From: GCA-002840015 sp033765245
Lineage (GTDB): Bacteria > Pseudomonadota > Gammaproteobacteria > Xanthomonadales > Xanthomonadaceae
Assembly: GCA_033765245.1 (NCBI GenBank)
Contig: JANRIF010000260.1
Coordinates: 1 to 6,855 of the forward strand
Reading direction: 5' to 3'
Length of the DNA stretch: 6,855 nt
Shown here: positions 1 to 4,649 of the stretch, in pieces
How positions within the stretch are numbered: the first letter of the stretch is position 1
How the letters are laid out: each line of letters begins with the position of its first letter
The notes under the pieces: generated by a model
What the model was told of the DNA's origin: nothing
The model's database searches: none
Seen by the model: the letters and a program-made list of their open reading frames with translations, nothing else
Translations under genes and position numbers: made by a program

Positions 1-419
1 TTCTCGGCGTTGCTGCGCTCCATGTCCTCGTCGGCGATGGCGACGGCGCGGCCGTGGCCCTCCACCTCGGCATAGACCTTGTGCTCGATCCCGGCAAGGC
101 GTGCGAGTTCGCGCTTGCGCTGTGCTTCGTCGGGGAACTCGACCAGCATGGTCGCCTTGAGGTTGTGGCCGGTCGGGATCAGCGGATTGTAGGCGTCGAG
201 TTCTTCCTGGATCGCCGCCGGCTCGAAGATGCGCTCGATACGCAGCATCTCCTGCACCTGGTACTGGATGGTGAGGCGGTCCTCGAACAACAAGGTGACG
301 TGTTCGCCCAGCGGCACCTGGCGGTTTTTCTTGTGTGCGATCACCTTGGCGCGAAACGCGGCGCGCTCGCTGGCGTAGGCTTCGAGGGTGTAGAGGTCGG
401 CGCGGGTGAGGGCGGTCAT
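1..419 (-). CDS. DUF3501 family protein, C-terminus cut by window edge
   Basis: The reading frame starts at an ATG (complement of 417-419) and stays open to the left edge, giving 139 codons with no stop, so the C-terminus is missing. The product begins MTALTRADLYTLEAYASERA and contains KVIAHKKNRQVPLGEHVTLL, a fit to the DUF3501 family as I remember it (roughly 190 residues, no known activity). It is soluble-looking and charged, with no signal peptide, membrane segment or cysteine cluster in the visible part. A good AAGGAAA ribosome binding site lies five bases upstream (425-431). It follows the Fe-S oxidoreductase gene on the same strand, about 180 bp away, with a palindromic repeat between them. 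In several proteobacterial genomes this family sits beside rubrerythrin and a heterodisulfide-reductase-like Fe-S protein, which is the arrangement here; that is from memory. Its role is unknown; an accessory part in the same redox route is inference. Confidence 0.82.
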   Translation of the reverse strand, partial: MTALTRADLYTLEAYASERAAFRAKVIAHKKNRQVPLGEHVTLLFEDRLTIQYQVQEMLRIERIFEPAAIQEELDAYNPLIPTGHNLKATMLVEFPDEAQRKRELARLAGIEHKVYAEVEGHGRAVAIADEDMERSNAE

Positions 420-493
420 GGAACGTTTCCTTGGGGTCGCGCTGGGTGGCGATGCGCGAGCGTCGTCGTCACTGCGAACGCTGGCGGCTTGAA

Positions 494-567
494 TGTGGGA
501 GCGTGCTTGCGCGCGACAGTGGCGGCCGGGGTGCGAACTTCGGGTCGCCCGCAAGCGGCCTCCCACA
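494..567. repeat. REP-like palindromic element between two operon genes
   Basis: Two 24-base arms face each other: 494-517 and 544-567. They begin and end with a perfect TGTGGGAG / CTCCCACA pair and match at 20 of 24 positions overall, with a 26-base loop. The inner parts share GCTTGCG and GCGAC. This is the type of TGTGGGAGCG palindrome I remember as scattered between genes in Xanthomonadaceae and Pseudomonas. It sits in the 180-bp gap between the Fe-S protein stop (600) and the DUF3501 start (419), so it would lie inside the transcript if these genes form one operon. It could fold into a hairpin that stabilises the upstream message or lowers downstream expression (inference). Confidence 0.72.
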
Positions 568-599
568 ACCGCAATCGATCTTCCACGATGGGGCGCGGC

Positions 600-1943
600 T
601 CAAATGCCATACGCCTTGCGCAGCAGCGTCAGCGGATGCTCGGCGCTGCGGCCATCGCCGAGGCCGTGGGCGATGTGGTTGCCGGCCATCACGCAGTCGC
701 TGGTGAAGTGGTCGGCTTGCGCCTGCTTGACGCGCTGTTCCACCGGTTTGGCGATCTTGCGGGCGAGCGCGTAGGTGGCCTGCTTGACGCCGTAGGTGCC
801 GTCGTGGCCGGAGCAGCGCTCGATCGCGGTGACTTCGGTGCCGGGCACCAGTTCCAGCACCTGCCGGGTCTTGGGGCCGATGTTCTGCACGCGCTGGTGG
901 CATGCCGCCTGCCAGGCGATCTTGCCCAGTTCGTGCTTGAAGTCGGTGTTGAACACGCGGGCGGCCTGGCGGTGCATCAGGTATTCGAAGGGGTCGAAGA
1001 TGGCGCGTTTCACCGCCTGCACGTCGCCGTCGTCGGGGTACATCAGCGGCAGCTCCTGTTTGAACATCAGCACGCACGAGGGAATCGGCGCCACGATGTC
1101 CCAGCCTTCGCGCACGAGTTGCGCGAGGTCGGGCAGGTTCTCGCGCTTGTAGCGATCCACCGAGTCCAGGTCGCCCAGTTCCAGCTTGGGCATGCCGCAG
1201 CACTGGTTCCTGCGCACCAGTTTCACCGCGATGCCGTTGTGGCGATACACCGCCACCAGGTCTTCCACCATCTGCGGGTGGTTGTAGCGGCCGTAGCAGG
1301 TGACGAACACCGCGACCTTGCCGCGGGTGGGACCGGCGACCACGGCAGCATCGCCGCTGTCGTCATCGCGCACGCGCTTGTCCGCGGTGTCGCTGTGATA
1401 GGCCGGCACTGCGGCATCACGATGCACGCCGAGCGTCTTTTCCAGTGCGCCGCGCACCACGTCGTTGCGGTTGCCCCAATTCACCGCCTGCACCAGCACC
1501 GGAATCGAAGCGAGTTTGCCGACGGTGCGGGTGTTCGACAGCAGTTTCGCCGACGCACTGGCACCTTCGTGCCGGAACTGCACCGCCTTGGCGCGCAGCA
1601 TCAGGTGCGGAAAATCGATGTTCCACTCGTGCGGCGGAATGTAGGGGCACTTGGTCTGGTAGCACAGGTCGCACAGGTAGCACTGCTCCACCACTTTGCG
1701 GTAATCGGCCTTGGCGACGCCATCCACTTCCATCGTGTCCGAGTTGTCGACCAGATCGAACAAGGTGGGGAAGGCGTGGCACAGGCTGACGCAGCGGCGG
1801 CAGCCATGGCACAAGTCGAACACACGCTCCAGTTCGTGATCGAGCGCGTGCTGATCCCAGAATGCCGGGTTGTGCCAATCCAGCGGGTGCCGGGTGGGGG
1901 CGGCGAGGCTGCCTTTGCGTGGGGGCGTGGGGGCGTGGCTCAT
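600..1943 (-). CDS. Iron-sulfur oxidoreductase with 4Fe-4S and CCG-type domains (HdrD/GlpC-like)
   Basis: Product of 447 residues starting MSHAPTPPRK. Two cysteine motifs near the N-terminus look like 4Fe-4S ligands: C45-x2-C48-x2-C51-x3-C55, and C88-x2-C91-x2-C94-x4-C99 followed by proline. Two CCG-like (heterodisulfide reductase B/D type) regions follow. The first has C216, the paired C248-C249 in QCCGMP, and C290; the second has C348, C377 in a CSGHDG variant, and C417. This layout matches soluble electron-transfer subunits such as GlpC, GlcF and HdrD, but no flavin or dehydrogenase domain is present, so substrate and electron acceptor are unknown. No signal peptide or clear membrane span. 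An in-frame ATG farther upstream (2291) would run through the rubrerythrin gene in another frame; I chose 1943 because GAGGAA lies just upstream and the family-like sequence begins there. The rubrerythrin gene ends 97 bp upstream. Its likely job is passing electrons to or from rubrerythrin (inference). Confidence 0.85.
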   Translation of the reverse strand: MSHAPTPPRKGSLAAPTRHPLDWHNPAFWDQHALDHELERVFDLCHGCRRCVSLCHAFPTLFDLVDNSDTMEVDGVAKADYRKVVEQCYLCDLCYQTKCPYIPPHEWNIDFPHLMLRAKAVQFRHEGASASAKLLSNTRTVGKLASIPVLVQAVNWGNRNDVVRGALEKTLGVHRDAAVPAYHSDTADKRVRDDDSGDAAVVAGPTRGKVAVFVTCYGRYNHPQMVEDLVAVYRHNGIAVKLVRRNQCCGMPKLELGDLDSVDRYKRENLPDLAQLVREGWDIVAPIPSCVLMFKQELPLMYPDDGDVQAVKRAIFDPFEYLMHRQAARVFNTDFKHELGKIAWQAACHQRVQNIGPKTRQVLELVPGTEVTAIERCSGHDGTYGVKQATYALARKIAKPVEQRVKQAQADHFTSDCVMAGNHIAHGLGDGRSAEHPLTLLRKAYGI

Positions 1944-1956
1944 GAGTTCCTCGGTC

Positions 1957-1971
1957 GGGCGACGATCGCCC
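1957..1971 (-). promoter_or_regulatory. Small hairpin next to the ribosome binding site of the Fe-S gene
   Basis: GGGCGA (1957-1962) and TCGCCC (1966-1971) form a perfect 6-bp stem with a 3-base loop. On the transcribed (minus) strand it lies directly upstream of the GAGGAA ribosome binding site (1947-1952). No T-run follows, so it is not a standard terminator. It may tune translation of the second gene, or be chance in GC-rich DNA. Confidence 0.25.
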
Positions 1972-2040
1972 CGAATGGCTGGGTTCGCGCAACGCGCAAT
2001 GGGATACGCGGCGAGCGCAAGGCCCGCCGCGCCAAATCCA

Positions 2041-2460
2041 TCAGGCGGCCAATTCGCCCAATGCCTTGGTGAAGCGATTTGCGTGCGAGCGCTCGGCCTT
2101 GGCCAGGGTCTCGAACCAGTCGGCGATTTCGTCGAAGCCTTCGTCGCGCGCGGTCTTGGCCATGCCCGGGTACATGTCGGTGTACTCGTGCGTCTCGCCC
2201 GCGATGGCGGTCTTGAGGTTGTTGCTGGTGCTGCCGAATGGCAGGCCGGTGGCCGGGTCGCCGCAGGCTTCCAGGTATTCAAGGTGCCCATGGGCGTGGC
2301 CGGTCTCGCCCTCGGCGGTGGAGCGGAACACTGCGGCGACGTCGTTGTAGCCCTCCACGTCGGCCTTCTGCGCGAAGTACAGGTAGCGGCGGTTGGCCTG
2401 CGACTCGCCGGCGAACGCAGCCTTCAGATTGTTTTCTGTCTTGGAACCTTTGAGTGACAT
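2041..2460 (-). CDS. rbr: Rubrerythrin, short form without rubredoxin domain
   Basis: A 139-residue ferritin-like diiron protein. The expected iron ligands are all visible: E19 (AFAGESQANRRY), E52 with H55 (ExxH in EGETGH), E89 with E92 (AGETHEY), and E123 with H126 (ExxH in KAERSH). Rubrerythrins reduce hydrogen peroxide to water in the cytoplasm. The classical form carries a C-terminal rubredoxin domain with two CxxC pairs; this one stops right after the four-helix domain and has a single cysteine (C66), so it must take electrons from another protein. The Fe-S oxidoreductase immediately downstream is the obvious candidate (inference). The start is firm: AGGAGGT lies four bases upstream of the ATG. 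It is the first gene of the rubrerythrin/Fe-S/DUF3501 set and lies downstream of oxyR on the same strand. Presence in a probably aerobic bacterium is notable, since the family is best known from anaerobes. Confidence 0.95.
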   Translation of the reverse strand: MSLKGSKTENNLKAAFAGESQANRRYLYFAQKADVEGYNDVAAVFRSTAEGETGHAHGHLEYLEACGDPATGLPFGSTSNNLKTAIAGETHEYTDMYPGMAKTARDEGFDEIADWFETLAKAERSHANRFTKALGELAA

Positions 2461-2464
2461 GGGG

Positions 2465-2471
2465 ACCTCCT
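2465..2471 (-). promoter_or_regulatory. Full-consensus ribosome binding site of rubrerythrin
   Basis: On the minus strand the sequence AGGAGGT sits four bases before the rubrerythrin ATG. It is the strongest Shine-Dalgarno match I saw in the window and suggests high translation of this gene compared with its two operon partners. Confidence 0.8.
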
Positions 2472-2491
2472 GTTAACGAAAAAGAATGACG

Positions 2492-2506
2492 CCCGGCTTG
2501 GCCGGG
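2492..2506 (-). promoter_or_regulatory. GC hairpin in the rubrerythrin leader
   Basis: CCCGGC (2492-2497) and GCCGGG (2501-2506) form a perfect 6-bp stem with a 3-base loop. On the minus strand a T-rich stretch (CTTTTTC) follows about ten bases later, just before the ribosome binding site. That spacing is too long for a standard intrinsic terminator, but the hairpin could act as a weak terminator or attenuator for transcription arriving from oxyR. Function not shown. Confidence 0.3.
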
Positions 2507-2548
2507 ACAGGTCGCAATACAGTTCGCTCAAGTAATTTCCGGCCTACC

Positions 2549-2640
2549 CGTCACCCCCGCAAAAGCTGGGGTCCGCGTGGCTCTTGCGTGCAACACCCCG
2601 GGCAAAATGGATTCCGGCTTGCGCAGGCATGACGACATTG
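2549..2640. repeat. Degenerate intergenic inverted repeat of the GTCA...TGAC type
   Basis: The left arm begins GTCACCCCCGC near 2550 and the right arm ends GGCATGAC near 2633. The 25-base arms match at 17 positions after reverse complement, with conserved GTCA ends, GCAAAAGC-like centres and GGTCC/GGATTCC inner ends. One frame of the right arm reads WIPACAGMT, a peptide I know as the usual translation of this widespread GTCATTCCCGC-type repeat. It lies in the leader region between oxyR and rubrerythrin. It looks like an old, decayed copy. It encodes nothing and may simply be a parasitic repeat. Confidence 0.62.
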
Positions 2641-2680
2641 GGGCGGGTAATGGTTAACCGAACTGCATTGAGACGGGTGG

Positions 2681-2709
2681 AGCATAGCGCCGTACCGGGT
2701 CGTGAAGAA
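2681..2709 (-). promoter_or_regulatory. Weak candidate promoter for the rubrerythrin operon
   Basis: On the minus strand TTCTTC (complement of 2704-2709) and TATGCT (complement of 2681-2686) are separated by 17 bases. The -10 matches TATAAT at four of six positions and the -35 matches TTGACA at three of six. A weak -35 is expected for an activator-dependent promoter, and the OxyR-like palindrome at 2710-2746 directly abuts it. Transcription would then carry a leader of over 200 bases containing the inverted repeat. This is inference from position and sequence only. Confidence 0.3.
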
Positions 2710-2746
2710 ATTGATTGTACGAATCGCTTGCATAGCGCACGGCTAT
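2710..2746 (-). promoter_or_regulatory. Candidate OxyR operator upstream of rubrerythrin
   Basis: A perfect ATAG-N7-CTAT (2732-2746) matches the outer bases of the OxyR half-operator. At the 22-bp spacing expected for the second half of a tetramer site, 2710-2724 reads ATTG-N7-GAAT, keeping five of eight outer bases plus the inner T and A of the consensus. The same bases can also fold as a small hairpin (ATAGC / GCTAT), so a role in oxyR transcript ending is an alternative. The site lies just upstream of the weak promoter and about 250 bp from the rubrerythrin start. Confidence 0.42.
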
Positions 2747-2770
2747 CGCGTGCGATCGTCGCAGCCGTCG

Positions 2771-3736
2771 TCAGGCAGCCTTGCCGCGCGCGCGCGCGGG
2801 TTTGCCGGCTGGCACCGGGACGGCGCCGGTGGCGTGCGGATCGAGCAAGCCGCTTGGCAGCACTCGCAGCGTTTGCGCCAACTGCGACAGGAAGCTGTGC
2901 AGCGCCGAACTGCGGCGCCACACCATGGCGATGTGGCGGGTTGGCGGCTTGCCTTTGAACGGCAACATGCGGATGTGTTCTACCGCAGCCACCGGTGGCT
3001 TCACTGCCAGCGTGGGCAGCAACGTGATGCCGACGTTGGCGGCCACCATCTGCCGCAGCGTTTCCAGGCTGGTAGCGCGAAAGCCGCTGCGCTCGCCGGC
3101 GCCGGCGAGGTGGCACACGTCCAGTGCCTGATCGCGCAGGCAGTGGCCGTCTTCGAGCAGCAACAGACTCTGGTCAGCGAGGTCGGCCATCGCCACCTCG
3201 CGACGCCCTGCAAGCGGGTGGACGTCCGGCACCGCCAGCACGAAGGGTTCGTCGAACAACCGCTCGATGTGCAGGTGTTCGTCGTGCAGCGGTAGCGCCA
3301 GCACCCCGGCGTCGAGCGCGCCCTCGCGCAGCATGCGCAGGATGCTTTCGGTCTTTTCCTCCGCCAGCAGCAACTCCAGGCGCGGGAAGCGCGCGCGGAT
3401 CGCCGGCACCACGTGCGGCAACAGGTACGGGCCGAGCGTGGGAAAGATGCCCAGACGCACAGTGCCGGCCTCGGGGTCGAGCTGGCGCCGCGCCGATTCC
3501 TTGAGTTGCTCCACCTCGGTAAGTATCTGCCGCGCGCGTTGCGCGATGTCGCGCCCGGCCGGCGTCAGCATCACCTTGCGCGGCGCACGTTCGAACAAGG
3601 GCACGCCCAGTTCCTCCTCCAGCTTCTTGATCTGGGTGGAAAGCGTGGGTTGGCTGACGAAGCTGGCGCTGGCCGCGCGGCCGAAATGGCGGTGGTCGGC
3701 CAGGGCCACCAGATAGCGCAGGTCGCGTAGGTTCAT
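2771..3736 (-). CDS. oxyR: OxyR, LysR-family hydrogen peroxide sensor and regulator
   Basis: A 321-residue LysR-type regulator. The N-terminal helix-turn-helix (about residues 1-60; MNLRDLRYLVALADHRHFGR, then VSQPTLSTQIKKLEEELGV) is nearly the E. coli OxyR sequence. The effector domain carries LEDGHCLRDQALDVC with C199 and C208 at exactly the E. coli numbering; these form the disulfide that switches OxyR on. FRATSLETLRQMVAANVGITLLP is also a typical OxyR stretch, here residues 219-241. The protein is about 16 residues longer than E. coli OxyR (305), with a basic, Pro/Ala-rich tail after about residue 298 (ending PARARGKAA). It is divergent from ahpC, with an OxyR operator in the shared spacer close to its own start, which suggests autoregulation. 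No good ribosome binding site is visible before the ATG. The assignment is firm. Confidence 0.96.
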   Translation of the reverse strand: MNLRDLRYLVALADHRHFGRAASASFVSQPTLSTQIKKLEEELGVPLFERAPRKVMLTPAGRDIAQRARQILTEVEQLKESARRQLDPEAGTVRLGIFPTLGPYLLPHVVPAIRARFPRLELLLAEEKTESILRMLREGALDAGVLALPLHDEHLHIERLFDEPFVLAVPDVHPLAGRREVAMADLADQSLLLLEDGHCLRDQALDVCHLAGAGERSGFRATSLETLRQMVAANVGITLLPTLAVKPPVAAVEHIRMLPFKGKPPTRHIAMVWRRSSALHSFLSQLAQTLRVLPSGLLDPHATGAVPVPAGKPARARGKAA

Positions 3737-3749
3737 CGGCGGATCAGCG

Positions 3750-3797
3750 ATAGCGAAAGTCTATCGATGATATCGCAACAATCCATTGGATTGATAG
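3750..3797 (+). promoter_or_regulatory. OxyR operator in the oxyR-ahpC divergent spacer
   Basis: Reading the plus strand, ATAG (3750) and CTAT (3761) are seven bases apart, a perfect outer half-operator. After a 7-base spacer comes ATCG-N7-CCAT (3772-3786), six of eight outer bases. Another ATAG starts at 3794, in the same 22-bp phase, but its partner is lost (CCCC). The known OxyR tetramer site is two ATAG-N7-CTAT units separated by seven bases, so 3750-3786 fits the layout exactly. On the minus strand TATCAT (complement of 3767-3772), a fair -10 for oxyR, lies inside the operator, as expected for autorepression. For ahpC, a weak TTGGAT (3786-3791) and CAGACT (3810-3815) pair at 18 bases could be the activated promoter. 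Confidence 0.75.
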
Positions 3798-3874
3798 ATG
3801 CGGGCCCCCCAGACTGGCGGCCGTCGGGATCGCAAGCGTACCCGGCAACACCGCGATGCCGCTCCCCCAACACC

Positions 3875-3880
3875 AGGAGA
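3875..3880 (+). promoter_or_regulatory. Ribosome binding site that fixes the ahpC start
   Basis: AGGAGA lies five bases before the ATG at 3886. An in-frame ATG exists at 3856 but lacks such a site and would add ten residues unlike the family, so 3886 is the better start. Confidence 0.75.
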
Positions 3881-3885
3881 TTCCC

Positions 3886-4425
3886 ATGCTTTCCGTCGGC
3901 GCACCGTTTCCGCAGTTCAAGGTCAAGGCCACCGTTTCCACCGATCTCAACAATGCCTTCATCGAAATCGACAACAACACCTACGCCGGCAAGTGGCTGG
4001 TGGTGTTCTTTTATCCCAAGGACTTCACCTTCGTCTGCCCGACCGAGATCGCCGCGTTCGGCGCGATGAACGCGCAGTTCGCCGATCGCGACGCGCAGGT
4101 GTTGACCGGCTCCACCGACAGCGAGTTCGTGCACCACGCCTGGCGCACGCATCACAAGGACCTCAACGACCTGCCGTTCCCGATGCTGGCGGACGTGAAA
4201 CGCGAACTGACCTCGGCGCTCGGCATTCTCGACGCGAACGAAGGCGTAGCCCAGCGCGCCACCTTCATCGTCGACCCGCAAGGCATCATCCGCTTCGTCT
4301 ACGTCACTGACCTCAGCGTCGGCCGCAGCCCGCAGGAAGTGTTGCGCGTACTCGACGCTCTGCAAACCGACGAACTGTGCCCGTGCAACTGGAAGCAGGG
4401 CGAGGACACGTTGAAGGTGGCGTGA
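3886..4425 (+). CDS. ahpC: AhpC, alkyl hydroperoxide reductase (2-Cys peroxiredoxin)
   Basis: A 179-residue cytoplasmic peroxiredoxin that reduces hydrogen peroxide and organic hydroperoxides. The peroxidatic cysteine is C51 in KDFTFVCPTE. The C-terminal DELCPCNWKQGEDTLKVA carries C165 and C167; the DELC.CNW pattern is that of mycobacterial AhpC, which uses extra C-terminal cysteines and is recharged by AhpD. DAQVLTGSTDSEFVHHAW, PFPMLADVKREL and VGRSPQEVLRVLDALQTDEL also follow that subfamily. Enterobacterial AhpC, which works with AhpF, is somewhat different and no ahpF is nearby. The gene is divergent from oxyR, with an OxyR operator about 100-135 bp upstream, and is followed by ahpD. The stop is seven bases before a 7-bp tandem array. 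One oddity: GSTDSEF has threonine where I expect a hydrophobic residue before DSEF (VSIDSEF in the mycobacterial protein). Confidence 0.95.
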   Translation: MLSVGAPFPQFKVKATVSTDLNNAFIEIDNNTYAGKWLVVFFYPKDFTFVCPTEIAAFGAMNAQFADRDAQVLTGSTDSEFVHHAWRTHHKDLNDLPFPMLADVKRELTSALGILDANEGVAQRATFIVDPQGIIRFVYVTDLSVGRSPQEVLRVLDALQTDELCPCNWKQGEDTLKVA

Positions 4426-4432
4426 TTCGCAC

Positions 4433-4507
4433 GGGACTCGGGGCTCGGGACTCGGGACTCGGGACTCGGGACTCGGGACTCGGGACTCGGGACTCGGGAC
4501 TCGGGAC
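4433..4507 (+). repeat. Tandem array of a 7-bp GGGACTC unit
   Basis: Ten head-to-tail copies of GGGACTC run from 4433 to 4502, followed by a partial GGGAC (4503-4507). The second copy is GGGGCTC (A to G); the others are identical. Such perfect short units usually change copy number by strand slippage. Because seven is not a multiple of three, reading through it cycles all frames and yields stop-free false frames on both strands. It begins seven bases after the ahpC stop, so copy changes should not alter either neighbouring protein. Confidence 0.95.
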
Positions 4508-4588
4508 GACAAGCTTGCGAACTCTCGCTTTGCGCTCTTGCTTCTTGCTTTTGCTTTTCCGAGTCCCGAGTCCCCAGTCCCGAGTCCC
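4433..4588 (+). repeat. Facing heptamer arrays forming a long potential hairpin between ahpC and ahpD
   Basis: The GGGACTC array (4433-4507) is answered by four complementary units at 4561-4588: GAGTCCC, GAGTCCC, CAGTCCC, GAGTCCC. In RNA this allows a stem of about 28 bp with one mismatch, in several registers because the left side has more copies. The roughly 53-base loop is T-rich with GCTT/TTGC runs. I recall similar GGGACTC/GAGTCCC pairs elsewhere in Xanthomonadaceae, so this may be a family of dispersed elements. Lying between two co-directional genes, it could stop or stall transcription and set the AhpC:AhpD ratio (inference). Confidence 0.75.
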
Positions 4589-4616
4589 GGCTTCATCGAG
4601 TCGCGGCTTCATCGAG
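4588..4616 (+). repeat. Short direct repeat upstream of ahpD
   Basis: CGGCTTCATCGAG occurs at 4588-4600 and again at 4604-4616, two exact 13-base copies with a 16-base period. It joins the end of the heptamer hairpin to the ahpD leader and looks like a local duplication. Confidence 0.7.
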
Positions 4617-4636
4617 CCCCGCACCCCCAACCACCC

Positions 4637-4642
4637 AAAGGA
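4637..4642 (+). promoter_or_regulatory. Ribosome binding site that fixes the ahpD start
   Basis: AAAGGA lies seven bases before the ATG at 4650. The same frame is open upstream to inside ahpC, but only because the heptamer array has no stops; the family sequence begins at 4650. Confidence 0.7.
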
Positions 4643-4649
4643 ACCCACC

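Larger units (their letters stand above)
2461..2770. other. oxyR-rubrerythrin intergenic region without a gene
   Basis: About 310 bases lie between the oxyR stop and the rubrerythrin start. I see no convincing gene; short open frames here run over the repeat. From left to right it holds the rubrerythrin ribosome binding site, a GC hairpin (2492-2506), the degenerate inverted repeat (2549-2640), a weak candidate promoter (2681-2709) and an OxyR-like palindrome (2710-2746). There is no clear T-tailed terminator for oxyR, so read-through from oxyR into rubrerythrin is possible. Confidence 0.6.

Noticed and set aside
54..2072. Long plus-strand open frame of 672 codons opposite the DUF3501, Fe-S and rubrerythrin genes
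   Set aside because: It covers genes with clear family motifs on the other strand; its product is low-complexity His/Val/Ala/Gly-rich, as expected from the antisense frame of GC-rich coding DNA.
2584..2958. Small plus-strand frame starting in the intergenic repeat
   Set aside because: It begins with the translated repeat (WIPACAGMT) and then runs antisense to the end of oxyR, with no family resemblance.
4433..4588. CRISPR-like array
   Set aside because: The unit is seven bases with no spacers, so it is a simple tandem repeat, and no cas genes are seen.
3733..4596. Minus-strand open frame opposite ahpC with repeated SPESRVP residues
   Set aside because: The peptide repeats come from the 7-bp array read on the minus strand; the rest is the antisense of ahpC.
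4377..4649. Possible N-terminal extension of AhpD with a GLGTRDS peptide repeat
   Set aside because: The frame is open only because the heptamer array has no stops; a ribosome binding site and the family-like start are at 4650.
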